A DNA stretch of 35,137 bases, taken from assembly GCA_021820485.1 (NCBI GenBank), contig JAKADO010000026.1, positions 1 through 35,137 of the forward strand. Reading direction: 5' to 3'. Shown here piece after piece: positions 6,523 through 14,180 of the stretch; positions within the stretch are counted from its first letter, which is position 1, and each line of letters begins with the position of its first letter. A model generated the notes under the pieces. That model saw only the letters and a program-made list of their open reading frames with translations, was not told the origin of the DNA and did no database searches. The translations under genes were made by a program, and so were the position numbers. The stretch comes from Bacillota bacterium (lineage in GTDB: Bacteria; Bacillota; Sulfobacillia; Sulfobacillales; Sulfobacillaceae).

Positions 6523-9177
6523 CTAACCACCGATCCGCTGCACCACAACATCTCCGTTCAGTGTGGATTGAAGCAAGGCATTGGATACGATGAGCGGGCT
6601 TGCTGGTCCGATGGGCCCCAGCGATGCGGGGTCTCGGCCCACAACATGCCCATTGGCTGCGTTCACGAGGTAAAGCCTTCCGTTCATGGCAGCGACCACC
6701 AGTTGGCGATGGACCATGACCGGATTGCCGGTCACCGGCGCCGGCAGGTGCGCCGTCCAGAGGAGGCGCCCCCGCGCTTCCGAGAACGCCGTGAGCTGAT
6801 GGGTGACCGGGCTTCCGATATACACCACGCCGTGCACGGCTAGGGGAATGCCTTCCTCCTCCTGGTCAAGCACCTTAATCTCTCCCGTGCCGAGGGACCG
6901 CGACCAGAGCACTTTCCCGGTGGCGGCGCTCAGGGCGAACAACTTGTTGGAGAGCCGCGTTCCTTGACCATGATTGGAAATGGCTGGCACCCCCGCGACA
7001 AAGACGAGCCCAGCATCGACGGCCACGGTGCAGTCCGACAACCCCGAGGCCACCCGAACATGGGTCCGCCAGCTCACCTTTTGGGTGTCCACGTTGATGG
7101 CCCAGACCGTGGAGCGAGTGGCGGGATAGGCATGCAGATAGAGGTTGGTTGCTACGTACAGCTCATGCCCCACCATCATGAGGCTCGACATGCTGTCAAA
7201 GCCGCCGATCCGCTTTTGCCAGAGCAATGCGCCCGTTTCCAAATTAAGGGCAATGAGGCGTCCGCCACCCGTCACCTCATAGACCACCTGCCCGTGAATC
7301 ACCGGAGTGGCCATGTCCTCGCCCGTGGTCGCGTAGTACCACGCTTCGTGGCCATTTTCCGCATTGAACGCCATGACGCCGTTGGCCCCTTGACCCCGAA
7401 TCCACCCTTGCCGCGGCTCATAGGCGCGAAAACCATTGTTGCCGATGCCGATGACGACCAAGTTGTTGTCCACCAACGGCGCCGTCATGGCCATATTGGG
7501 CACGCCGACCGACCATTCCACCTGCCCAGTGAGCACATTAACCGCGTAGAGCTGATCGCTGTTGGTGCCCACGTAAAAGGTGCTCCCCGCCACGGTCGGC
7601 GCCTCCGCCACCGCCGTTCCCAGATGGAGCGCATACCCACGCTGAAGCGTCCATGCGGCCCTATAGGCGCTGTTATGCGTAGGCGCGCCGCGGAACATGG
7701 TCCAGGGGGTGGGGAGCGCCGCGAGGCCGGTCGGGCGGCTGAGTCCGGTCCAGGCCTGCACGTGCTGCGACGTGGGATGGTAGGTCAAGGGGAAACTTTG
7801 CGTTTGGCTCACGCTGGCCGCCTTCACCCGAGGGTTCCAACTGGACGGCCACCACACGGAGTGATAGAAGGGGCGCGGCGTCGCCATCCCTACCCATAGC
7901 GGCAAGAGATACAACATGCTGAGCATGCCTACTGACGCCGACGCCACACCCAGGACCTTCCCGACGCGCCGCCACGGGGACCGTGCCGCCGCTTCCCAGA
8001 GGAACACCCATCCGACGGCGGCGGCGATGTCCAAACCCACCGACGCGGTCGTGAAATAGTAGAGAAACTTGGATCGCGGCGTCGTGAGCCAGGTGCCGTA
8101 AAACGCCAAAAGCCACAGCATCAGGAACCCCCAACTCAACCAAACCGCGCGATGCCGGCGGAAAAACCAGAGCCCCGCCACCATAGCCGCCAACCCAAAC
8201 CAGACAATCACCGGATCGGAAAACGCCATTAAACGGATGGCCTGGTTGTTGGACACCGACAAGAGCAGTGCGGTGGGGCGCGGAATGCCCAACCAGGTCC
8301 ATGCGTTGGAGGTCCAGGGGTGGAAGAAACGGAGCTTCCACATGGCTTTCAGCATCAGCCACTGCAGTTTGAAGAACGCGATGAAGGGATTGTGCGGCAG
8401 CCAAGACTGATGGTATCCGCTGGGCCACGCATAAAAGTACGTGGCGTAATAGACCAAAAACGGGACGATGGTGGTGGCCGGAACCCAACGGCGCAACGTG
8501 TTGCGCACCGAGCGTCCCGATGCCAAAAGCCACACCCAAGCAAGAAGAATTGCCTGCCCGCCAATCCATTCGGCCGCCAGCCCCAGCCCGAACAGCACGC
8601 CCATGCCGATCCAGGAGAGCCAGCCGACCTCTTCCCCCGACCGTAGCTTGCGGGTGATGGCCACCAAGGCCCACAGCGCCAGCAGAACCAGCGGCACGGC
8701 GGTCGAATCCGGGAGGGCCACGCGGGACATCGTCAGCAACAAGCCGTCCGCGCTTGCTAAGAGGGCAGCCAGCAACGCCGCGCTGCGCCGCTGAAAGAGT
8801 TGATAGGCGATGCCCGCAACGATGAGGGGCACCAGTGAGCCAAACACGACGCCCGGAAGGCGCCAAACCCAGGGATGATTGCCCAAGGTCCAAATGGCCA
8901 GCGCGATGAGCTCCTTCGCCAAGGGCGGATGGGACAAGAGATTGGGGTCAATCCCCGCCACCGCATGCTTGACCAGCACCGGAGGCTTGCGTCCCAAGAG
9001 CACGTCGGCGGCCGGCACATAATAATATTCATCATAAATCAATCCCGGATAACGCCCGACGCCCACCATGCGCAGCAGCACCGAGAGAACGAGCATTCCC
9101 GCGAGCGCTGCCTGATATCCTATGGGTGTCGCCCGAACGACCGTTGCGGGCCGTTCCTGCACTCGCGGGTATGCCAT
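6523..9177 (-). CDS. GT39/PMT-like glycosyltransferase fused to a PQQ-type beta-propeller
   Basis: An 884-residue membrane protein with two parts. Residues of about 20-440 are highly hydrophobic, with some ten or more membrane helices. The first extracytoplasmic loop has YDEYYYVPAADVL, like the acidic DE motif of polyprenyl-phosphate-dependent protein mannosyltransferases (PMT/GT39), which use lipid-linked sugars to glycosylate exported proteins. From about residue 510 to the end come seven PQQ-like propeller repeats, recognisable as LYAVNVLTGQVEW, VMAFNAENGHEAW, LIALNLETGALLW, VWAINVDTQKVSW, LFALSAATGKVLW, LTAFSEARGRLLW and LYLVNAANGHV. The propeller would lie outside the membrane and may bind acceptor protein or sugar. 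ATG 9177 has GGGAG about 6 nt upstream. It follows yajQ by 38 nt. The biochemical role is inferred. Confidence 0.85.
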   Translation of the reverse strand: MAYPRVQERPATVVRATPIGYQAALAGMLVLSVLLRMVGVGRYPGLIYDEYYYVPAADVLLGRKPPVLVKHAVAGIDPNLLSHPPLAKELIALAIWTLGNHPWVWRLPGVVFGSLVPLIVAGIAYQLFQRRSAALLAALLASADGLLLTMSRVALPDSTAVPLVLLALWALVAITRKLRSGEEVGWLSWIGMGVLFGLGLAAEWIGGQAILLAWVWLLASGRSVRNTLRRWVPATTIVPFLVYYATYFYAWPSGYHQSWLPHNPFIAFFKLQWLMLKAMWKLRFFHPWTSNAWTWLGIPRPTALLLSVSNNQAIRLMAFSDPVIVWFGLAAMVAGLWFFRRHRAVWLSWGFLMLWLLAFYGTWLTTPRSKFLYYFTTASVGLDIAAAVGWVFLWEAAARSPWRRVGKVLGVASASVGMLSMLYLLPLWVGMATPRPFYHSVWWPSSWNPRVKAASVSQTQSFPLTYHPTSQHVQAWTGLSRPTGLAALPTPWTMFRGAPTHNSAYRAAWTLQRGYALHLGTAVAEAPTVAGSTFYVGTNSDQLYAVNVLTGQVEWSVGVPNMAMTAPLVDNNLVVIGIGNNGFRAYEPRQGWIRGQGANGVMAFNAENGHEAWYYATTGEDMATPVIHGQVVYEVTGGGRLIALNLETGALLWQKRIGGFDSMSSLMMVGHELYVATNLYLHAYPATRSTVWAINVDTQKVSWRTHVRVASGLSDCTVAVDAGLVFVAGVPAISNHGQGTRLSNKLFALSAATGKVLWSRSLGTGEIKVLDQEEEGIPLAVHGVVYIGSPVTHQLTAFSEARGRLLWTAHLPAPVTGNPVMVHRQLVVAAMNGRLYLVNAANGHVVGRDPASLGPIGPASPLIVSNALLQSTLNGDVVVQRIGG

Positions 9178-9215
9178 AGCCGCTCCCTTCAATGGGTTCG
9201 GACCGACGGCCGCGA

Positions 9216-9719
9216 CTACGCTGTGCGGTAGTTGCTAAAGGCCAGTTCAATCCCAAAATCTTGTGTCTTCAAAAATGCGATCACGGCTTGGAGATCGTCG
9301 CGGTTCTTGCCGCTGACGCGCAGTGCATCCCCCTGAATCTGCGGTTCCACCTTGAGGCCCAATCCGCGAATGACTTTTTGAATTTTCTTGGCCACGTCGG
9401 TCTCAATTCCCGACTTCAAGGTAACCTGCACGCGGGCTCGGCTCATTCCATGCCGCTCCACCTCGCCGAATTCCAGAAACTTCAAGGAGACTTGGCGCCG
9501 CGCCATCTTTTCGCCCAGCACCGTGCGCAGTGAGTCCATCACCATGCCTTCCGGCGCTTCCAAGGTAATTACATGCTTGGCTTGGTCATAGTCAATGGTG
9601 ATGTCCTGACCCCGGAAGTCATAGCGGGTACCAGCCTCCCGCCGTGTCTGGTCAATGGCGTTCAACACCTCTGACCAATCCGGTTCCGATACGATGTCAA
9701 ATGAACTATCCTTGGCCAC
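9216..9719 (-). CDS. yajQ: YajQ-family nucleotide-binding protein
   Basis: A 167-residue protein, the normal YajQ/UPF0234 length. It begins AKDSSFDIVSEPDWSEVLNA and contains the family blocks TRYDFRG, KSGIETDVAKKIQKVI and KVEPQIQGDALRVSGKNRDDLQ, ending DFGIELAFSNYR. YajQ proteins have two ferredoxin-like folds and bind nucleic acid or, in some bacteria, cyclic di-GMP. The ligand here is not shown. The GTG start is 2 nt after the stop of the CoA-binding protein gene, whose last codons supply the G-rich SD. The gene is thus co-translated with its upstream neighbour. Confidence 0.95.
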   Translation of the reverse strand: MAKDSSFDIVSEPDWSEVLNAIDQTRREAGTRYDFRGQDITIDYDQAKHVITLEAPEGMVMDSLRTVLGEKMARRQVSLKFLEFGEVERHGMSRARVQVTLKSGIETDVAKKIQKVIRGLGLKVEPQIQGDALRVSGKNRDDLQAVIAFLKTQDFGIELAFSNYRTA

Positions 9720-9721
9720 CG

Positions 9722-10123
9722 TTACGCCCCCATTCTCATCTCGTGCTCAATCTTGATGCAGCGATTTTGAACGAAGTCCAACCCGCCGGTCGACGCAATT
9801 GCCTCAGCCACTTCATTGGTGATGCCCAACTGCAGCCACAAGCATTTGGCCCCAATCCGCACCGCCGCTTCCGCTACCGGAGGCGTGTCCTCGGACTTGC
9901 GAAATACATCCACGATGTCCACGGGTTCGGGAATATCCTCGAGCCGCGCATAGACCTTTTCCCCGAGAATGGTTTCCGCTTGGGGATGAACGGGAATGAT
10001 GCGGTAGCCTTGGCTTTGCATATAGGATGCCACACGGTAGCTGGGTCGGTCGGGATTGGGCGACAGGCCAACCACGGCAATGGTGCGACTGTTTTCCAAA
10101 ATCGATTGAATCGCGTCACTCAT
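9722..10123 (-). CDS. CoA-binding (YccU-type) domain protein
   Basis: A 133-residue single-domain protein of the CoA-binding Rossmann family (YccU/YneT-like). Marks are TIAVVGLSPNPDRPSYRVASYM with the nucleotide-binding turn, GYRIIPVHPQ, PEPVDIVDVFRKSEDTPPV and KCLWLQLGI...VQNRCIKIEH. These are the same blocks found at the N-terminus of the succinyl-CoA synthetase alpha subunit, but here they stand alone; no substrate is known for such free-standing proteins. ATG 10123 is chosen because GGAGG lies 8 nt upstream; an in-frame TTG at 10138 overlaps that SD. A sigma-A-like promoter lies about 80 nt upstream. It is the first gene of the yajQ-PMT operon. Confidence 0.92.
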   Translation of the reverse strand: MSDAIQSILENSRTIAVVGLSPNPDRPSYRVASYMQSQGYRIIPVHPQAETILGEKVYARLEDIPEPVDIVDVFRKSEDTPPVAEAAVRIGAKCLWLQLGITNEVAEAIASTGGLDFVQNRCIKIEHEMRMGA

Positions 10124-10199
10124 GGAACTCGCCTCCAAGTTCGCGCGCCAGGCCTGGCCGGCAGACGCGCGATCGATTCTGACACCTGTTCGTCCTTCA

Positions 10200-10229
10200 A
10201 GTATAACGAAGGTTGGCGCAAACTGTCAT
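10200..10229 (-). promoter_or_regulatory. Promoter of the CoA-binding/yajQ/PMT operon
   Basis: On the minus strand ATGACA (10229-10224, five of six to TTGACA), an 18-nt spacer and TATACT (10205-10200, five of six to TATAAT). It lies in the divergent gap opposite the membrane-protein gene starting at 10299. Confidence 0.6.
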
Positions 10230-10298
10230 CCGCATACGGGCCATCCCAGAATTCTCCTTCGGCGGTATAATAGGATCACAGTGTTGTTGGAGGTGTCC

Positions 10299-10901
10299 AT
10301 GGACAAGAAGGATCCCATCCCATTTCGGGCAAAAAAGCGGGAGCGTCAAATGACCCGGAATCGTGGCCCGTCGCCTGCGGGGGGCGGTGAACTCGATGAC
10401 GTTCGCGCCTATTGGCAGCGCTTTTTTCACCAGCCATTTGGCGGTCCCGGACGCCTTCTATGGACCGACCGGATGTTCTGGGGCAACGCGCTCGCCGCGG
10501 CGCTGCTGACCGCCATCGCCACCGGGGTGGAGGCCGGTTTTCAGGTGCTGCTGATTATCACCAGCGCCATCAACACCTTCTTCATCTTCTTCTTGATCTA
10601 TTACCTCATGGCTTGGGTGACCCAATGGCTCCTGGTGCGCCTCAACGTACGGCAAGCGTCCACCGATGCGATTCGCCTCGAATTGATTGTGCTGTCCGGC
10701 TGGCTCGTTGCCGTGAGCCTTTTGCGCATCATTCCCCTGTTCCAGCCATGGCTCTATGACGCGTCCGTCGTCGGATTCGGCATTCTTGCCGCCTTGGCTG
10801 TCCGCCGCTCCACACGGGCCTCCTGGCGAAACGCCGGATTGGCCACGCTGGGTGGCGGACTCTCGGTCATCATCGTGTCAATGCTTCTGACGCGCCTTTA
10901 G
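10299..10901 (+). CDS. Multi-pass membrane protein, Yip1-like in outline
   Basis: A 200-residue protein with a charged cytoplasmic N-terminus (MDKKDPIPFRAKKRERQ) and about five hydrophobic segments from residue 65 on, including ALLTAIATGVEAGFQVLLI, INTFFIFFLIYYLMAW and LSVIIVSMLL. The layout resembles small Yip1-domain proteins, but no diagnostic motif is visible, so the family is uncertain. ATG 10299 has GGAGG 5 nt upstream; an upstream in-frame extension to 10122 lacks an SD. A perfect TATAAT (10266-10271) lies about 30 nt before the start, with no good -35. It is monocistronic, divergent from the CoA-binding operon and convergent with the secreted repeat protein gene. Confidence 0.8.
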   Translation: MDKKDPIPFRAKKRERQMTRNRGPSPAGGGELDDVRAYWQRFFHQPFGGPGRLLWTDRMFWGNALAAALLTAIATGVEAGFQVLLIITSAINTFFIFFLIYYLMAWVTQWLLVRLNVRQASTDAIRLELIVLSGWLVAVSLLRIIPLFQPWLYDASVVGFGILAALAVRRSTRASWRNAGLATLGGGLSVIIVSMLLTRL

Positions 10902-10914
10902 ACCCGCCCATGCG

Positions 10915-10959
10915 ACGAGGCCGGCCCAATCCCAAAAGATGGCGCCGGCGTCTCGTTTT
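10915..10959. terminator. Putative bidirectional terminator
   Basis: In the convergent gap, ACGAG-GCCGGC pairs with GCCGGC-(GT)-CTCGT across an 18-nt loop, with a two-base bulge on the right arm. TTTT follows on the plus strand. It would end the membrane-protein gene (+). Confidence 0.5.
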
Positions 10960-10965
10960 CCGCGT

Positions 10966-12588
10966 CTAGTTGTCCCCCGACGAGGAGCGGCTCGGCAGTG
11001 TGGGTCCGCTTTCAATTTTAATGCTGATGACGGTGCCGGAGGCATCAAGATGAACTTTCACAATCCAACCCGGCTGGATGGCGCTGGTGAAAGGTTGGCC
11101 ATGGAATGCCGGGATTACGCCGGCGGCGACAGGAAGCGTGTAGGGCCCCACCGCCAGTTGACCCGGTGCGGCCGCGGCCACAGGGCCAGTGAAGGAATTC
11201 CCCGATGGCAGCGCGGGATCGCTTTCCAGCTTGATGCGCGCCACTTGCCCGGCCTGGTTCAGGTTCACCTTCACGGGCACCCCCGACGGCACACGGGACA
11301 CTGACAGCTGATAGTCGTGGTATGTGACCGCCACCGACGGGGCCAAAGTCAGCGTGTATCCGTCAATGGTCAGCGTGGTGGACGTGAACTGGCTGATGAT
11401 GCCCCGCACCGTTTGGCTTTGGGGAAGCGCGGGATCCGACAGCACCTCAATCCGGTCAACGGTACCGTTGGTCACGCTCAACTTCACCGCCGTACCCTGC
11501 GGCAGCGGTTGACCGGTCAAATTCCAGTCATGGTAATGGATGGCAACCGCGGCGGCCAGTGGGTAGCTGGTGCCGTTCACCGTGATGGCTGTTCCGGACA
11601 TGCTGGACACTGTCCCGAACACCGAGCCCTCAGCCTCGGGGGCCTGGGTTTCCGGCGCCTGCGACTCAGGCGGATGAGACGATTCCGGCGCCTGGTGACT
11701 GTCCTGACTGGCGCTTGTCGGCACCGAGCCGACCGGCGCGGACGTCGGCGGGGTGGCCACCGATCCCGATGTGCTGGCGGAAGTTGTCAAGGTTGGCGTC
11801 GGGTTGGATGTCGCAGTCGGGGAGGTTGGCGTCGAAGACGCCGGCGTTCCCGATGGCAGGGAGGACGCGAGTTGCGACGCCAAGGCGTTCAGCACCGCCC
11901 CCAAGGAGATGTGAAGCTCGGCAACCACTTGGGTCCAGTTGTGGGATGTTTGATAGAGCGCCATCACCTGGCTCAGCGACTGGTGCGACGCCGACGCGAC
12001 CGCGGAAGCCAAGAGATTGAGGCCATCCGGGGATCCGGCGGACAACGGGGTTTCCGCACCAGAGGCCTGACCGCTTCCCAAAGGGGTCGACAGCGTCGTC
12101 TCCGCCAATGCCACTTGGCTTGCTTGGGTGGCTGCCGCCCTATCGCGGGACTGGCCGACATGCTGGGTCACCACCATGCCGTCACTGGCAGCCGAAGACA
12201 CGGCCGCGGCCAAAGCCGCATCCCGATGACGGGGCGCCAACGAAGCCAGCAGCTTGTCAGCCTGACTAAGCTCCACGGCATACTGGCTCAATGCCTGCTC
12301 GGCTTCTTTCGGATGCTTGGTTTCGATCATGGCCGCCGCTTCGGCAGACCGGACGGTAGCGAGGTACGAGAGCAACTGGGCCTTGCCCGTCGCCGAGAAG
12401 GTCAGTAGCAGTTCAACCGATTCGCCAAACCGCTTAAGTCCGTAAAAGGGGCTGGTAGGGAGAATTCCCGCTTGCGATGCCAGAGTTTGGAGCGACGGAG
12501 TCGTCTCGGCCGCATAGCTGGGCGTAGACGCCAACGGCAGCGCTGCCAGCACCACCGCGCTTACAATCCCGACAGTGTTCTTCCTCAT
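10966..12588 (-). CDS. Secreted DUF5667/DUF5666-like repeat protein
   Basis: A 540-residue exported protein. The signal peptide is clear (MRKNTVGIVSAVVLAALPLA...PSYAAE). Residues of about 35-140 contain ILPTSPFYGLKRFGESVELLL and long Ala-rich helices, like DUF5667 domains. Residues of about 240-320 form a Ser/Thr/Pro linker. Three repeats of roughly 70 residues follow, each ending in (D/G)P(A/T)LP, starting near GSVFGTVSSMSGTAITVNG, TVRGIISQFTSTTLTIDG and SFTGPVAAAAPGQLAVG; they look like small beta-barrel DUF5666 units. No cell-wall sorting signal is visible. ATG 12588 has GAGGTG 5 nt upstream. It is probably a surface or extracellular protein, possibly a glycosylation target because of the linker (inference). 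Confidence 0.85.
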   Translation of the reverse strand: MRKNTVGIVSAVVLAALPLASTPSYAAETTPSLQTLASQAGILPTSPFYGLKRFGESVELLLTFSATGKAQLLSYLATVRSAEAAAMIETKHPKEAEQALSQYAVELSQADKLLASLAPRHRDAALAAAVSSAASDGMVVTQHVGQSRDRAAATQASQVALAETTLSTPLGSGQASGAETPLSAGSPDGLNLLASAVASASHQSLSQVMALYQTSHNWTQVVAELHISLGAVLNALASQLASSLPSGTPASSTPTSPTATSNPTPTLTTSASTSGSVATPPTSAPVGSVPTSASQDSHQAPESSHPPESQAPETQAPEAEGSVFGTVSSMSGTAITVNGTSYPLAAAVAIHYHDWNLTGQPLPQGTAVKLSVTNGTVDRIEVLSDPALPQSQTVRGIISQFTSTTLTIDGYTLTLAPSVAVTYHDYQLSVSRVPSGVPVKVNLNQAGQVARIKLESDPALPSGNSFTGPVAAAAPGQLAVGPYTLPVAAGVIPAFHGQPFTSAIQPGWIVKVHLDASGTVISIKIESGPTLPSRSSSGDN

Positions 12589-12683
12589 GCTTCACCTCTC
12601 GACGTTTTCTTTCGTTGACTAACGAGCAGCATTCGACACCATGTATGAGACTCCTCTTTTCGCTCCCACAATTTTCTTCCCAG

Positions 12684-12709
12684 GAAAAAGCTCCCCGCAA
12701 GGGGAGCTT
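12684..12709 (-). terminator. Rho-independent terminator of the decayed chrB-type locus
   Basis: A perfect 9-bp stem AAGCTCCCC/GGGGAGCTT with a 4-nt loop, followed on the minus strand by TTTCC (five Ts in all). It lies just after the 12732 frame end. Confidence 0.88.
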
Positions 12710-12731
12710 GACTCGTTCAGGGGTTCTGTCC

Positions 12732-12982
12732 CTAGGCCTTCTGTGCGCTCTTCCGTTGGATTTGACGCTCTATCGAGGCCACGAGCGCTACCATTAAGCC
12801 CAGCCAGAGGACCAACGCCACCCCGAGGCGAAGGTGCACCAGAAAGGACACGAGCGCCGCTGCCCCCGCCAACGCGCTTTTCCATCCACGAACCACCCCG
12901 ACAGCGAGGAGCATGTGAGCGCTTTCACGAACTCGACACCCGTCCCCAGAAAGCTGGCCGACGCGGCGTACAGGTTCAGCAT
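12732..12982 (-). pseudogene. Frameshifted membrane protein remnant, COG4280-like
   Basis: A strong SD (GGGGAGGAACGGGC) precedes ATG 12982, and the protein begins MLNLYAASASFLGTGVEFVKA. The natural continuation (HMLLAVGVVRGWKSALAGAA, then hydrophobic segments and ASIERQIQRKSAQKA) lies in another frame, which ends at 12732. The shift falls near 12915-12925. Joined, the product has an extracytoplasmic N-terminus and two or three membrane helices. The pattern GVEFVKAL...VGVVRGWKSALAG recalls COG4280-type membrane proteins, recalled from memory and not checked. An alternative is a genuine 60-residue protein from ATG 12914, but that ATG has no good SD. Confidence 0.55.
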
Positions 12983-13040
12983 GCCCGTTCCTCCCCAGCA
13001 CTCTATGAGTTGACGTCTGATAAATCGTTCCGGTCCATCA

Positions 13041-13507
13041 TCACTCGCCAAAGCGGGCTGCCGCCTCGCGCATCCGCGTGCGAACCCCCTGCGCCGTTGG
13101 GCACTCGAAGTAATCCCGAGCCATGAGCTTTCGAAGTCTCTTCTGGAAAAGTTTCAATGCGCTCTCGGCGGCTTCCTGGGACCAGACCATGCCGTCCAAT
13201 TCCTGCATGAGGGCGCTCTACTCCTCATGGCGCGCCGCGTTGAACCGTTGGATAAGGGCCGCTTCCGACGCGGGAGCGAACACCTCGACCGTTAGCACAG
13301 GGTTTCGCCGCCGGCCTCTTCAATCAGTTCCTGCAACTGCCGCAGCTTGCGGACACTCTCGGGGGTTTCGGGCACCACCACAGCCGATTGCTGGAGAGAC
13401 AAGGCGCCAATGTGTCGCAGGATGCGCCAGGCCCTGACTCGGAGTGTCGACGTCTCCGCATGAAGATGGTAGGAAAAGAGAATCCATGCCACAGGCCTCA
13501 CCCCCAT
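13041..13507 (-). pseudogene. Decayed ChrB-like protein
   Basis: The first frame gives about 70 residues (VAWILFSYHLHAETSTLRVRAWRILRHIGALSLQQSA...PETPESVRKLRQLQELIEEAGGE). This matches the N-terminal domain of ChrB, a regulator or accessory protein of chromate resistance. It then stops at 13292. The expected continuation lies in the next frame (LTVEVFAPASEAALIQRFNAARHEE), is broken again by an in-frame TAG, and resumes as ALMQELDGMVWSQEAAESAL...LMARDYFECP, ending at TGA 13041. One frameshift plus one nonsense codon make it a pseudogene. It lies upstream of the frameshifted membrane protein in what was probably one operon. No chromate transporter (ChrA) is present. Confidence 0.7.
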
Positions 13508-13555
13508 CCCTCGAATGACCTTCGAGGGTAGCCTAACACCTCAAAATCAAAAAGC

Positions 13556-13569
13556 GAAACGTTCGTTTC
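13556..13569 (-). promoter_or_regulatory. Palindromic operator before the chrB relic
   Basis: GAAACG-TT-CGTTTC is a perfect 6+6 inverted repeat, a form common for TetR-type operators. It lies about 50 nt upstream of the ChrB-like start, where a promoter is expected. The regulator is unknown. Confidence 0.45.
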
Positions 13570-13579
13570 ATTTTTGTTG

Positions 13580-13612
13580 ATAAAATAAACGCCAGCCCCT
13601 GACAGGCCAGCG
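13580..13612 (-). terminator. Terminator of the zinc-ribbon protein gene
   Basis: On the minus strand CGCTGGCC pairs with GGCTGGCG (two G-U pairs) around a 7-nt loop, followed by TTTATTTTAT. It lies 23 nt after the stop at 13635. Confidence 0.7.
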
Positions 13613-13634
13613 CAAAAAGATGCAAAACGGGATC

Positions 13635-14033
13635 CTACCGTCGGAGATGCACAATCCGCTTTTGGTCCCGCAACAGCGCCCGGTCATGGCACCGGCACCG
13701 CCCGGTCATACACTCCGGTCCAAAGCCATTCATGGCCGCTTCTCCCGATTGCAAAACCCGTCCACAACAGCGGCATACGGCGCGACGCTCCCCATCCGCG
13801 CGTTCGCCCAGGTCATTCACCGTCTCCCAACGTTCGTACCCGCAACCGAGGCAAACCCAGCTCCGTCCCACGGTAAACAGGTCTGGCGCCCAGTCGCGGC
13901 GATCCCAGACGATGCTCTGGCATTGGGGACACTGGGCTGGCGGCTTGACGCGCCAGGTTGGCTGACCGATGGGAAGCTCCCCCTCTCCTCCATGTATACA
14001 AGTTCCGAGCCCGCGTTCTTCCGCATAACACAT
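13635..14033 (-). CDS. Zinc-ribbon protein with a DUF6011-like end
   Basis: Up to 132 residues with three Cys-rich units: CPQCQ...CLGCG (residues about 35-64), a treble-clef-like CRCCGRVLQSGEAAMNGFGPEC (about 87-107), and CMTGRCRC. The pattern CCGR...GFGPEC resembles DUF6011, a short zinc-binding domain often seen in phage-like proteins. The function is unknown; DNA or RNA binding is a guess. The start is unclear. ATG 14033 has no SD, while a very strong purine tract (GGAGGAGAGGGGGAG, about 13990-13976) lies inside the frame 6 nt before an ATC codon, with no ATG/GTG/TTG there. The first Cys comes well after either point. A terminator follows. Confidence 0.65.
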   Translation of the reverse strand: MCYAEERGLGTCIHGGEGELPIGQPTWRVKPPAQCPQCQSIVWDRRDWAPDLFTVGRSWVCLGCGYERWETVNDLGERADGERRAVCRCCGRVLQSGEAAMNGFGPECMTGRCRCHDRALLRDQKRIVHLRR

Positions 14034-14106
14034 GGTATCGCCGGGCCGGACTCAAGTCGAGAAACAAGCTGGCCTTCCTCCATGAGACGAAATTTTTTGC
14101 CACTTC

Positions 14107-14161
14107 TTGCAAAACGACACTGATGTCGGTATTATTTAATAAAACCGACATCAGTGTCGTT
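14107..14161 (+). promoter_or_regulatory. MFS-TetR-glutaredoxin operon promoter with twin operators
   Basis: TTGCAA (14107-14112), a 17-nt spacer and TATTAT (14130-14135) form the promoter. The spacer is filled by AACGACACTGATGTCGGT (14113-14130). Its exact reverse complement lies at 14144-14161, downstream of the -10, giving a perfect 18-bp inverted repeat with a 13-nt centre. Each arm is itself a dyad, CGACA-nnnn-TGTCG, so two operator dimers can bind. The encoded TetR protein is the natural candidate repressor. Confidence 0.8.
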
Positions 14162-14180
14162 AATGATAGGAGGTCTCCGG

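Noticed and set aside
7673-8893. 406-codon frame inside the PMT-propeller gene
   Set aside because: Other-frame shadow of a gene with seven clear propeller repeats and a GT39 motif.
11317-12408. 363-codon plus-strand frame opposite the secreted repeat protein
   Set aside because: Arg/Gly-rich antisense shadow of a protein with signal peptide and repeats.
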